Source: Planktotalea frisia (GTDB lineage Bacteria; Pseudomonadota; Alphaproteobacteria; Rhodobacterales; Rhodobacteraceae). From it: 43,673 nt of DNA. Shown in pieces: positions 25,393-33,803 of this stretch. The translations under genes were made by a program, and so were the position numbers. A model generated the notes under the pieces. It was given only the letters and a program-made list of their open reading frames with translations. It did not search any database and was not told the DNA's origin. The DNA is taken from contig NZ_MLCB01000125.1 of NCBI RefSeq assembly GCF_001890925.1, positions 1 through 43,673 of the forward strand. The letters run 5' to 3'. How positions within the stretch are numbered: position 1 is the first letter of the stretch; each line of letters begins with the position of its first letter.

Positions 25393-26245
25393 GGATCAGC
25401 GAGCCAGCGCCGTGCTCTGTATAGAGCTCTAGCAAGCAGGCGTTGGGTGCGCGGCCATCTAGGATGACAACAGCGCGTACGCCACCCTCAATCGCGTTAA
25501 GCGCGGTTTCTGTTTTGGGAATCATGCCGCCTGCGATGGTGCCATCTGCGGTCAGTGCACGGATTTGCGCGGCCGTCAGTTCTGTCACGACTTCGCCAGA
25601 GCTATCTTTCACACCGGCCACGTCTGTTAGCAGCAATAGGCGATCCGCCTCAAGGCTTGCCGCTATCGCGCCAGCAGCGGTGTCGCCATTGACGTTGAAC
25701 GTTTCGCCGTTTCGACCTGTTCCAAGGGGGGCGATAACAGGAATGATGTTATCTTTGGCGAGACCACGCAGGAAGTCGGGATTCATCTCAACAGGAGTAC
25801 CCACAAAGCCCAGATCTGGGTCGGTTTGCTCACAGACCATCAGGTTCGCGTCCTTGCCAGAAAGGCCAACTGCCTTGCCGCCTTGTGCGTTGATTGCTTG
25901 GACAATGCGTTTGTTGACGCGCCCAGAAAGGACCATTTCGACGACTTCGACGGTGGCCGCGTCCGTGACGCGTTTGCCGTTCACGAACTCCGATTTGATA
26001 TCGAGCCTTTCTAGCATTGCGTTGATCATTGGCCCGCCACCATGCACGATTACAGGGTTCACGCCGACTTGCTGCATGAGCACCACGTCACGCGCGAAAC
26101 TCTCCATGCCTTCGTCGCTGCCCATCGCGTGACCACCAAGCTTGATGACAACAGTCGCATCGTCATAGCGCTGCAAATACGGGAGCGCGGAAGAGAGCGT
26201 TTGCGCTGTGGCGATCCAATCGCGGTTCATATCTTGTTTCTTCAT
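25385..26245 (-). CDS. argB: Acetylglutamate kinase
   Basis: 286 residues; phosphorylates N-acetyl-L-glutamate in arginine biosynthesis. Motifs: [50 protein letters not shown] and [30 protein letters not shown] chose ATG at 26245 ([15 protein letters not shown]), with AGAGGT upstream; an ATG five codons later is possible. No other arg genes are near. It leads a three-gene transcript with the ferredoxin-like protein and SixA. Confidence 0.96.
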   Translation of the reverse strand: MKKQDMNRDWIATAQTLSSALPYLQRYDDATVVIKLGGHAMGSDEGMESFARDVVLMQQVGVNPVIVHGGGPMINAMLERLDIKSEFVNGKRVTDAATVEVVEMVLSGRVNKRIVQAINAQGGKAVGLSGKDANLMVCEQTDPDLGFVGTPVEMNPDFLRGLAKDNIIPVIAPLGTGRNGETFNVNGDTAAGAIAASLEADRLLLLTDVAGVKDSSGEVVTELTAAQIRALTADGTIAGGMIPKTETALNAIEGGVRAVVILDGRAPNACLLELYTEHGAGSLIRD

Positions 26246-26330
26246 GTTGGGACCTCTTGCCACTTGGTTATCGCCCGCTTGGCGCGTGGGCAAGTCAAAG
26301 CCGTAGCAGCGGAAAATAAGCGAAAATAAA

Positions 26331-26348
26331 TTTTACCAGTTGATAAAA
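26331..26348. promoter_or_regulatory. Operator-like palindrome upstream of preT
   Basis: TTTTACCA-GT-TGATAAAA, an 18-bp palindrome with one mismatch, 51 nt before the preT ATG in the argB/preT divergent gap. Its ACCA-nn-TG-(G/A)-T core resembles the TTGACCA-nn-TGGTCAA site known for the TetR-type pyrimidine regulator RutR. Control of preTA by such a regulator is inference. Confidence 0.5.
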
Positions 26349-26399
26349 AAATAAAACCCTGCAAACGTGAGGGAAATCGAACGTCACGAGGAGAGGTCA

Positions 26400-27731
26400 A
26401 TGCCAGCAGATATGCTCGCTCAGGGGATAAAGGCAGGGCGCATAAGCGCTGATCAATATGAGGCGAATTTTGCAGATCTGCATGCGCCGCTGGATGATCA
26501 TGAGGCTTTGGTGGCAGCGGATCGCTGTTATTTTTGCTATGACGCGCCTTGTGTGACGGCCTGCCCAACGGACATAGATATTCCATTGTTCATTCGCCAG
26601 ATCGCTACGGGGACATCAGATGCTGCGGCGAAAACGATTTTGAGCCAGAATATCATGGGCGGCATGTGCGCGCGGGTTTGTCCGACAGAGACATTGTGCG
26701 AAGAGGTTTGCGTGCGCGAAGTTGCAGAAGGCAAACCTGTTCTGATCGGTCAACTTCAGCGCTATGCGACAGATGGTTTGATGGCTAAAGGGGTGCATCC
26801 GTTTGAGCGCGCTGGCTCTACTGGTAAGCGAGTGGCGGTCGTTGGAGCAGGGCCTGCGGGTCTGGCCTGCGCGCATCGTCTAGCGATGCAGGGGCATGAT
26901 GTTGTTGTAATGGATGCGCGCGCGAAAGCGGGCGGGCTGAACGAGTTTGGGATTGCGGCCTATAAAAGCACCGATGATTTTGCCGCGCGCGAAGTCGATT
27001 GGCTTTTGCAGATTGGCGGGATCGAGATCAAGCCTGGCGTAGCGCTTGGCTCTGACGTGAGTCTTGCCGAGTTACAAGACGACTACGACGCTGTCTTCCT
27101 TGGAATGGGACTTGGTGGTGTGAATGGGCTTGGTGTTGAGGGCGATGACAAAAACGGTATCGCGGATGCGGTTGATTTCATTGCAGATCTTCGCCAAGCG
27201 AGCGACTTAAGTTCAGTGCCCGTTGGACGCGATGTTGTCGTAATTGGCGGCGGTATGACGGCTGTGGATGCAGCGGTGCAGGCGAAATTGCTTGGCGCTT
27301 TGAATGTGACTTTGGTGTACCGTCGCTCTCGCGTTCGCATGAACGCGAGCGTGTATGAACAGGATCTCGCGGCCTCCAAAGGTGTGCGGATTATCACCAA
27401 TGCGTCGCCCAAAGGGGTGCATGGCAACGGTGCTGTGCGCGAGGTCGAATTTGAATACACTGATGATGATCTGAAGCCGACAGGCCAGACGGTGCGCATC
27501 GCAGCGGATCAAGTTTTTCGTGCGATTGGACAGAGCTTGGTGGGCGAAGGTTTGCCAACGTTGGAGGGTCGCAAAATTAAGGTCTCCGCAAGTGGTGCGA
27601 CCTCTGTGAAAGGTGTCTGGGCTGGCGGCGATTGTGCCTCTGGCGGCGATGATCTGACCGTGACGGCGGTCGCCGAAGGGCGCGACGCGGCGATGGATAT
27701 ACATGCGCATTTGATGGGGGGAGCGTCCTAA
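26400..27731 (+). CDS. preT: NAD-dependent dihydropyrimidine dehydrogenase, subunit PreT
   Basis: 443 residues. With PreA it reduces uracil and thymine to dihydropyrimidines, the first step of reductive pyrimidine breakdown. The N-terminus carries iron-sulfur cysteines (CYFCYDAPCVTACPTDIDIP and CARVCPTETLCEEVC). FAD binding is at VAVVGAGPAGLACAHRLA (about residue 142) and NAD(P) binding at VVVIGGGMTAVDAA. The C-terminus has GVWAGGDCASGGDDLTV. I chose ATG at 26400, with GGAGAGG upstream. Its stop overlaps the preA start. Confidence 0.93.
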   Translation: MPADMLAQGIKAGRISADQYEANFADLHAPLDDHEALVAADRCYFCYDAPCVTACPTDIDIPLFIRQIATGTSDAAAKTILSQNIMGGMCARVCPTETLCEEVCVREVAEGKPVLIGQLQRYATDGLMAKGVHPFERAGSTGKRVAVVGAGPAGLACAHRLAMQGHDVVVMDARAKAGGLNEFGIAAYKSTDDFAAREVDWLLQIGGIEIKPGVALGSDVSLAELQDDYDAVFLGMGLGGVNGLGVEGDDKNGIADAVDFIADLRQASDLSSVPVGRDVVVIGGGMTAVDAAVQAKLLGALNVTLVYRRSRVRMNASVYEQDLAASKGVRIITNASPKGVHGNGAVREVEFEYTDDDLKPTGQTVRIAADQVFRAIGQSLVGEGLPTLEGRKIKVSASGATSVKGVWAGGDCASGGDDLTVTAVAEGRDAAMDIHAHLMGGAS

Positions 27732-29035
27732 TGGCTGATCTCACGACTGATTTTCTGGGGATCAAAAGCCCCAATCCCTTCTGGCTGGCCTCTGCGCCGC
27801 CAACGGATAAAGAATACAACGTGCGTCGTGCGTTTGAAGCAGGCTGGGGCGGCGTGGTCTGGAAAACGCTCGGTTCTGAAGGACCACCTGTGGTGAATGT
27901 GAACGGCCCGCGCTATGGCGCGATTTATGGCGCGGATCGGCGGTTGCTGGGGTTGAATAATATCGAGTTGATCACGGATCGCGATCTGTTCACTAACCTT
28001 GAAGAGATCAAGCGCGTGAAGGCGGACTATCCTGATCGCGCGGTGATTGTGTCCTTGATGGTGCCTTGTGAAGAAGAGGCGTGGAAGGCCATTCTGCCGC
28101 TGGTTGAGGATACGGGTGCGGATGGGATTGAGCTGAATTTCGGCTGTCCCCATGGGATGTCCGAGCGCGGTATGGGCGCGGCGGTTGGCCAGGTTCCCGA
28201 GTATATCGAGATGGTGACCCGCTGGTGTAAGCAGTATTATTCCAAGCCAGTCATCGTCAAATTGACGCCAAATATCACCGACGTGCGAAAGCCTGCAGCT
28301 GCGGCGCATCGGGGTGGCGCGGATGCAGTGAGTTTGATTAACACCATAAATTCAATTACTTCCGTGAACCTGGATACGATGTCGCCTGAGCCTTCTATCG
28401 ATGGCAAAGGTACCCATGGCGGCTATTGTGGCCCTGCGGTTAAACCTATTGCGATGAGCATGGTAAGCGAGATTGCGCGTGCTCAAGACACCGCTGGCAT
28501 GCCGATTTCGGGTATTGGCGGCATTACGACATGGCGCGATGCTGCGGAGTTCATGGCGCTTGGTTGTGGCAATGTGCAGGTTTGCACGGCGGCGATGACC
28601 TATGGCTTCAAGATCGTGCAAGAGATGATTTCGGGCCTGAGCCAATGGATGGATGAGAAGGGCTATACAGACACGTCTGAGTTCGTCGGGATGGCTGTAC
28701 CGAACACGACGGATTGGCAATATCTAAACCTCAACTATATCGCGAAGGCCAAGATCGATGAGGATCTGTGTATCTCTTGCGGGCGGTGTTATGCGGCGTG
28801 TGAAGACACCTCGCATCAAGCGATCGCCATGTCTGACGACCGTGTGTTTTCGGTGATCGACGAGGAGTGCGTCGCATGTAATCTTTGCGTGAACGTGTGC
28901 CCCGTTGAAAATTGCATTACCATGGAACAGATGCCCGTAGGCGCGATTGACCCACGGACGGACCGTGTGGTTGAGCCGGAGTATGCCAACTGGACAACGC
29001 ATCCGAATAATCCTTCCGCCACGGCTGCGGAATAA
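27731..29035 (+). CDS. preA: NAD-dependent dihydropyrimidine dehydrogenase, subunit PreA
   Basis: 434 residues, the FMN-containing catalytic subunit. It resembles a dihydroorotate dehydrogenase barrel (LTTDFLGIKSPNPFWLASAPPT at the start). The catalytic loop with cysteine is NFGCPHGMSERGMGAAVGQ. The C-terminal 100 residues add two [4Fe-4S] motifs, CISCGRCYAAC and CVACNLCVNVCPVENC. The ATG overlaps the preT stop (TAATG). Dihydropyrimidinase and beta-ureidopropionase genes, often adjacent, are not seen in the window. Confidence 0.95.
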   Translation: MADLTTDFLGIKSPNPFWLASAPPTDKEYNVRRAFEAGWGGVVWKTLGSEGPPVVNVNGPRYGAIYGADRRLLGLNNIELITDRDLFTNLEEIKRVKADYPDRAVIVSLMVPCEEEAWKAILPLVEDTGADGIELNFGCPHGMSERGMGAAVGQVPEYIEMVTRWCKQYYSKPVIVKLTPNITDVRKPAAAAHRGGADAVSLINTINSITSVNLDTMSPEPSIDGKGTHGGYCGPAVKPIAMSMVSEIARAQDTAGMPISGIGGITTWRDAAEFMALGCGNVQVCTAAMTYGFKIVQEMISGLSQWMDEKGYTDTSEFVGMAVPNTTDWQYLNLNYIAKAKIDEDLCISCGRCYAACEDTSHQAIAMSDDRVFSVIDEECVACNLCVNVCPVENCITMEQMPVGAIDPRTDRVVEPEYANWTTHPNNPSATAAE

Positions 29036-29044
29036 AGTTAACAG

Positions 29045-29111
29045 ACCCCGCTGTTCTCCCCAGCGGACCCGAGAGACCCCTGCTGGAGTGAGTGACAGCG
29101 GGGGTTTTTTT
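29045..29111 (+). terminator. Large branched terminator after preA
   Basis: ACCCCGCTGT (29045-29054) pairs with ACAGCGGGGGT (29095-29105), followed by seven T in all. The 40-nt interior can itself pair through CCAGC and GCTGG. It works as an intrinsic terminator of preTA, with an unusually large closed interior. Confidence 0.8.
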
Positions 29112-29128
29112 GTGGCAACTGTAGAAGT

Positions 29129-29197
29129 GGGGGCCAGCCCCCGTCCCAGCAAGCTGAGACTCCCCCGAAGTTTATTTGGAAAGATGAAGGTGGGTTT
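29129..29197 (+). repeat. Dispersed 3'-end element, copy B
   Basis: GGGGG-CCAG-CCCCC, then GTCCCAG / CTGAGAC around CAAG (one mismatch), then TCCCCCGAAGTTTATTT and GGAAAGATGAAGG. It ends at the stop of the minus-strand HD gene, as copy A does at sixA. Confidence 0.65.
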
Positions 29198-29848
29198 TTA
29201 AGCGCCGATTTGTGTGAAGAAAGCTGAGCGAAAGCTCAAAAGTTCTTCGTGTCGCGCTTTCGCCAAGCGTTGGCCTTTCTCGGTTTTAAAGCCATCTGCA
29301 AGAGTTAGTAATTTGGTTTCGAAATGATCGATTGCGTAGGAGCGATCATCAAGCAGGCGATGCGCCGCACGTGGATCGTTTGGTTCATAAAGTGCGCTGC
29401 CCATTCTGCCGGCAACATAAAAACAGCGTGCAATGCCAATGAGACCAATGGCATCTAAGCGATCTGCGTCTTGCAGGATCTTCGCCTCCAGAGTTTCAGG
29501 CGTAATTCCCGCAGAAAAGCTATGCGCTTCAATTGCATGGCAGGTTTGGGCGATTTTTTCCTCGTCCCAGCTCATATTTAAGAGATGGTCGCGCGCAGTC
29601 GTGGCTGCGAGGATAGACGCTTTCGCGCGATCCGGACTGTCTTTCTCGACGCTTATGCAATCATGCAAAAGCGTTGCAGAAACTATAATTTCAAGATTTC
29701 CACCCTCTTGCGCCGCGATGCTTTGAGCGTTCTTCCAAACGCGTGTGATATGGGCGATATCATGCGCGCCGTCAGAAGCGTTTGGGATGGCAAACGGCAA
29801 AAGCTGTGAGGCGATATCCGTGAAGGGCGCAAACAGATCCGCCCTCAC
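29198..29848 (-). CDS. HD-domain phosphohydrolase
   Basis: 216 residues. The metal-binding set of an HD domain is present: H33 in HDIAHITRVW, the H62-D63 pair in TLLHDCI, and a late aspartate in LQDADRLDAIGLIG. It resembles the YedJ-like subgroup of uncharacterised hydrolases. It starts with GTG overlapping the acyl-CoA synthetase stop by 4 nt, so it is the last gene of the liv operon. No clear link to transport is known to me. Confidence 0.85.
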   Translation of the reverse strand: MRADLFAPFTDIASQLLPFAIPNASDGAHDIAHITRVWKNAQSIAAQEGGNLEIIVSATLLHDCISVEKDSPDRAKASILAATTARDHLLNMSWDEEKIAQTCHAIEAHSFSAGITPETLEAKILQDADRLDAIGLIGIARCFYVAGRMGSALYEPNDPRAAHRLLDDRSYAIDHFETKLLTLADGFKTEKGQRLAKARHEELLSFRSAFFTQIGA

Positions 29849-31647
29849 GCGTAGAGCGCTTCGATCTGGCCATCATAGAGTTCGAACACTTTGTTGCGGC
29901 GCACTTTCATCGTTGCAGTGACTTCACCATCATCGTGATCCAGTTCTTTGGACAGCAAATGAACCTTTTTGATCTGCTCAACCCGCGCAAGGTTGGCGTT
30001 TTGCTTGGCGACTTCTTTGTCAATAAGTTCAACGACTTGCGGATGTTCAGCGAGCGAGCGGAAAGTCGTGTAAGCGATACCTTTGCTTTCTGCCCAAAGG
30101 CGCACAGGGTCCATGTCGATCTGCACGAGTGCCGAGACATAAGGGCGTTTATCTGCGATTACGATACACTCTTTGATAAAGGGAGAGGCCTTCATTATGT
30201 TCTCGATCAACGAGGGAGAGAGGTTCTTGCCCGCCGCGTTGATCATGATGTCTTTCTTGCGATCAATCAAAGAGATGGAGCCGTCTGCGCAAGCCTCTGC
30301 CACATCGCCTGTGTGCAGCCAGCCATCAACGATTGTTTCGGCCGTAGCATCGGGACGATTGTAGTAGCCTTTGAACACGATTCCGCCTTTGACAAGGAGT
30401 TCTCCGTCTTCGGCGATTTTATAGTCCACACCGTCAACGAAGTGGCCAACGCGCCCCTCAGAGCAACCCCAATCGGGTTGGATTGTTGCCGCCCCTGTGG
30501 TTTCAGACATGCCCCAAGCTTCGCGAATGTTGATGCCTAAGCCACGCATGAACGCGAGCAGATCTTCCGAGATAGGCGCGGCGGCGGAGATCGCGAATTT
30601 AACGCGACCAAGGCCGAGATAAGAGCGGATATGACGATAAACTGTCCAGTCCCAAAACGCGTTGGCGATTTTGTCCTGAACGCTCCATTCATCACGCCGG
30701 ATTGCGCCACGCCGTTCCGCCTGTTTCAAAGCATAAAGGGTCACGGGACCTTTTATCTTGCCCGCCGTTGCCGCTTGGATTGTCAAATCAGAACGCATTT
30801 TTTCCCAGATACGCGGCACGCCGAAGAAGATTTGCGGCGCGACTTCGCGTAGATCAATAATGATCGTGCGCAGGCTTTCGCCAAAGTTCATCACCATTTT
30901 AGACGCAAGTGCATTGGTCACAGTCACGTTCTGCTCGGCGATATGGCACAGCGGCAAGTAGCTGAGAACATTGGTACCCTCAGGATATTCACCAAAGATT
31001 TCGCGGCTAAGCGATGCCGCAACAGACAGGTTGTGATGACTGATTTCAGCGGCTTTCGGCAAGCCAGTTGAACCGGATGTAAAGACCATCATCGCTGTGC
31101 GTTCTGGCGTAATGGCCGCAATACGCGCGGCGACTGTTTTGTCGACCCCTGCGGCGAGTGCTTTGCTCCCCATTTCAATCACCTCATCAAAGGTTTTGAG
31201 GTTCAATTCCGTCTCACCGACGGTGCCTTTGGGGTTGAAAATGATCAACTGGCGCAGCTTTGGCAGCTTGCCACGCAGCTCGATGACCTTATCGAGCTGC
31301 TCTTGGTCCTCAATGAACAACATTGTGGTGTCGGATGATCCAGCAAGATGTTCGATCTCGGGCGCGGGGGAGGTGGGGTACATGCCCGTCACCACGCCGC
31401 CAGCAGCATTGATGCCGAACTGTGCAAGCACCCATTCACGGCGGTTTTCTGACAGGATGCCGATGTGCTCGCCATCTTGCATACCCAATTCTATCAGGCC
31501 TGCGGCGACGGCGTGCATAATATCTTCAAAGCCGGACCATGTGATCTCTTGCCAGATGCCGAAATCCTTCTGGCGCATGGCGACGCGGGTTGGCTCATTG
31601 GCGGCGTGCGATGATACGATCGAGACGTTGGAGCGAAAGTCGGTCAT
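29845..31647 (-). CDS. AMP-binding long-chain-type acyl-CoA synthetase
   Basis: 600 residues; it would activate a carboxylic acid to its acyl-AMP and then its CoA thioester. The ATP/AMP signature is MMVFTSGSTGLPKAAEISHHN near residue 210. Later motifs AWGMSETTGAAT, DGWLHTGDVAEACADGSISLIDRKKD and the catalytic lysine region NAAGKNLSPSLIEN match the long-chain FadD-like group. Substrate unknown. Its place directly after livF (10 nt gap) and inside the operon suggests the imported compound is a fatty, branched or aromatic acid. Confidence 0.9.
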   Translation of the reverse strand: MTDFRSNVSIVSSHAANEPTRVAMRQKDFGIWQEITWSGFEDIMHAVAAGLIELGMQDGEHIGILSENRREWVLAQFGINAAGGVVTGMYPTSPAPEIEHLAGSSDTTMLFIEDQEQLDKVIELRGKLPKLRQLIIFNPKGTVGETELNLKTFDEVIEMGSKALAAGVDKTVAARIAAITPERTAMMVFTSGSTGLPKAAEISHHNLSVAASLSREIFGEYPEGTNVLSYLPLCHIAEQNVTVTNALASKMVMNFGESLRTIIIDLREVAPQIFFGVPRIWEKMRSDLTIQAATAGKIKGPVTLYALKQAERRGAIRRDEWSVQDKIANAFWDWTVYRHIRSYLGLGRVKFAISAAAPISEDLLAFMRGLGINIREAWGMSETTGAATIQPDWGCSEGRVGHFVDGVDYKIAEDGELLVKGGIVFKGYYNRPDATAETIVDGWLHTGDVAEACADGSISLIDRKKDIMINAAGKNLSPSLIENIMKASPFIKECIVIADKRPYVSALVQIDMDPVRLWAESKGIAYTTFRSLAEHPQVVELIDKEVAKQNANLARVEQIKKVHLLSKELDHDDGEVTATMKVRRNKVFELYDGQIEALYA

Positions 31648-31657
31648 GGGAAATTCC

Positions 31658-32455
31658 TTAACTCAGCCAGCGCTTGCGGCGTTTGTAATGCTTCACATCA
31701 CGGAAAGATTGGCGATCTTCGCTGCCGTCTTCGGCGACGCCAAGATAGAAGCTCTGGATGTCTTTATCGTTCTTCAGTGTCTCAACATCGCCCTCAAGAA
31801 CGATCTGACCGCTTTCCATAATGTAGCCGTAATCCGCGACGGAAAAGGCGACGCCAGCGTTTTGCTCAACAACAAGAATAGAGGTGCCGTCTTCTGTGTT
31901 CAAACGCCGGATCGTCTCAAAAATCTCTTTCACGATCTTTGGGGCCAGTCCTAAAGATGGCTCATCCATCAAGATCAACTTGGGCTTGGCGACCATCGCG
32001 CGCCCGAACGCGAGCATCTGCTGCTCACCGCCAGAAAGATACCCGGCTATCTGTTTGCGTCTCTCCAACAACCGCGGAAAGAACGCGTAAACCTTGTCGA
32101 AATCGGCCTTTATACCGCGCCCGTCTAGCGCGTAGGATGCTGCGATCAGATTGTCCTCAACGGTCATTTCGGCGAAAATTCGGCGCCCTTCGCGTACATG
32201 AAACATGCCTTGCTTCACCAGGGCGTCTGGCGCTGTATTCTTGATGTTCTTGCCGTCAAAGTGAATGCGGCCTTCGCCGACATCTCCATTTTCGAGCTTC
32301 AAAAGATTAGAGGCCGCTTTCAACGTCGTAGTTTTGCCCGCACCGTTGGTACCAAGCAACGTCACGATTTTGCCCTTAGGCACTTCGAGCGATAGGCCGC
32401 GCAACGCCTGCACGGTATGATAATAGCTTACCTCGATGTTCTCGATTGCCAACAT
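31658..32455 (-). CDS. livF: Branched-chain-type ABC transporter ATPase LivF
   Basis: 265 residues, of LivF type. Walker A GTNGAGKTT lies near residue 34, the signature is LSGGEQQMLAFGRAM, Walker B is LILMDEPSLGLAP, and the switch region is VVEQNAGVAF. A short basic C-terminal extension (about 20 residues, rich in K/R) goes beyond the usual length. The start ATG at 32455 has GAGGA about 10 nt upstream, a Shine-Dalgarno that lies within the repeat element copy C. Confidence 0.93.
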   Translation of the reverse strand: MLAIENIEVSYYHTVQALRGLSLEVPKGKIVTLLGTNGAGKTTTLKAASNLLKLENGDVGEGRIHFDGKNIKNTAPDALVKQGMFHVREGRRIFAEMTVEDNLIAASYALDGRGIKADFDKVYAFFPRLLERRKQIAGYLSGGEQQMLAFGRAMVAKPKLILMDEPSLGLAPKIVKEIFETIRRLNTEDGTSILVVEQNAGVAFSVADYGYIMESGQIVLEGDVETLKNDKDIQSFYLGVAEDGSEDRQSFRDVKHYKRRKRWLS

Positions 32456-32466
32456 ACGCGACGCGT

Positions 32467-32522
32467 CCTCTTCAACTTTCCAAATAAACTTTGGGGGAGT
32501 GCGAGGGGGCTAGCCCCCTCGC
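32467..32522 (-). repeat. Dispersed 3'-end element, copy C
   Basis: Read on the minus strand: a perfect 22-nt palindrome (arm GCGAGGGGGCT), then ACTCCCCCAAAGTTTATTT, then GGAAAGTTGAAGAGG. The second hairpin of copies A and B is missing. It lies between livK and livF and its GAGG tail sits at the livF ribosome-binding position. Confidence 0.65.
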
Positions 32523-32531
32523 TTTGGTTGG

Positions 32532-32547
32532 ATGGCCCAAAGGCCAT
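32532..32547 (-). other. Hairpin between livK and livF
   Basis: ATGGCC pairs with GGCCAT across a 4-nt loop, 13 nt after the livK stop. Together with the palindrome of copy C it forms a double-hairpin spacer that may lower livF expression relative to livK or protect the livK 3' end. Confidence 0.45.
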
Positions 32548-32560
32548 TCGAAACCGGGTC

Positions 32561-33769
32561 TTAAGTGCTCAACCAGTCAGACACAGGCGTGAACAGACCT
32601 GTGTCAGGTGCGTATTCATAGACACGACCAGTACCGATCTTGTTGTTGTTCATCGACACCGGACCACCAAAGAAACCGCCACTGTCCCAATCGGAAATAC
32701 TGGACAGGCTTTCAGCGATATTATCTGCCGTCAGCTCATTTCCTGCTTCTGCCGTGTCGCGCATCGCTTTCATGGCCAGTTCGAGACCACACATCGCCTG
32801 GATACCCCATGTCGACATGTAGTTTTCCAGCGGCGTGCCTGCGAACATTGCTTTGGACAGCTCTGCATATTGCTGATAGCGCGGCGCGTCTTCGCGATCA
32901 TAGAAGTAGCGGTAGGGCATCACGCCTTGGTAGCCCGCAAGGAACGGACCCGCCTCTGCAGTGATACGATCCGCGATCAGCTTTTCCATGCCCCAGAAGG
33001 TGCCGTGGAACTGTACAGGCAAACCGAACTGACGTGCGCCGCCGATCAACTGTGGCCAAACGCCTGTGACGTAGCCTTGCAAGATGCAGTGCTCTGCGCC
33101 TGATTGTGCGAGCTTGGTGACGTGTGTCGGGATATCCGCGCCTTGCGCTTTCGTGCTTTCTTCCAGCACAACTTCGATGCCCAAGTCAGCAGCTTTCGCG
33201 CGGCCATGCTCAATCGGGTCACGACCAAACTCAGTGTTGGAATAGATAAATGCCACCTTCGTACCACCTGCCGCTTTGATGTTTTGCAGCAAAATATCGA
33301 ACTGGTCCTGATAAGTCGGGCCAGAGAGGTACTGGTAGGGGTTCGTCTCTGGGTTTGCCAATTCAGACGCGAACGACGTAGAGCCCATCAGGCGTGCATT
33401 CTCGCCTTTCAGCTCTGGCGCGATCAGTTTCATCGCACCTGTGGAGTCGGCGAAATAACCAACCAGAGCATTGCCCTCAGTCGCCAAAGCGCGCTGGTAG
33501 TTGGCCAATGTGTTCTGTGGCACATAACCGGAGTCTTCTGTGACGAAACGGATCGGCGTACCCGCGATACCACCTTCGTCGTTGAACAACTTCTGCGCCA
33601 ATGCGAACGCCGGTGCCACAAGTTGGCCAGCAGTCGCGAAAGGACCTGTGAGCGGCAAGGACGCGCCAAGCACATACTCTTTGGGTTGCGCTTTGAGGAT
33701 CATTGGTGTGCCCATGACGGCCGCCGCAGCGGCGCCTGTGGCAAGGAATGAACGTCTGTTGAGTGTCAT
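32561..33769 (-). CDS. livK: Branched-chain-type ABC transporter substrate-binding protein
   Basis: 402 residues. The N-terminus MTLNRRSFLATGAAAAAVMG is a twin-arginine-like signal, cleaved near AQP. The mature part, YVLGASLPLTGPFATAGQ, and the LFNDEGGIAGTPIRFVTEDSGY segment belong to type I periplasmic binding proteins (Peripla_BP_6). The family binds amino acids, amides or aromatic and aliphatic acids, so LivK is a family label, not a substrate claim. I chose ATG at 33769, with GGAGA upstream; an open frame further upstream is not convincing. It sits between livM and livF. Confidence 0.9.
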   Translation of the reverse strand: MTLNRRSFLATGAAAAAVMGTPMILKAQPKEYVLGASLPLTGPFATAGQLVAPAFALAQKLFNDEGGIAGTPIRFVTEDSGYVPQNTLANYQRALATEGNALVGYFADSTGAMKLIAPELKGENARLMGSTSFASELANPETNPYQYLSGPTYQDQFDILLQNIKAAGGTKVAFIYSNTEFGRDPIEHGRAKAADLGIEVVLEESTKAQGADIPTHVTKLAQSGAEHCILQGYVTGVWPQLIGGARQFGLPVQFHGTFWGMEKLIADRITAEAGPFLAGYQGVMPYRYFYDREDAPRYQQYAELSKAMFAGTPLENYMSTWGIQAMCGLELAMKAMRDTAEAGNELTADNIAESLSSISDWDSGGFFGGPVSMNNNKIGTGRVYEYAPDTGLFTPVSDWLST

Positions 33770-33803
33770 AAAGTGTCTCCCTAAGTGGTGGCCTTTGATG
33801 TTG

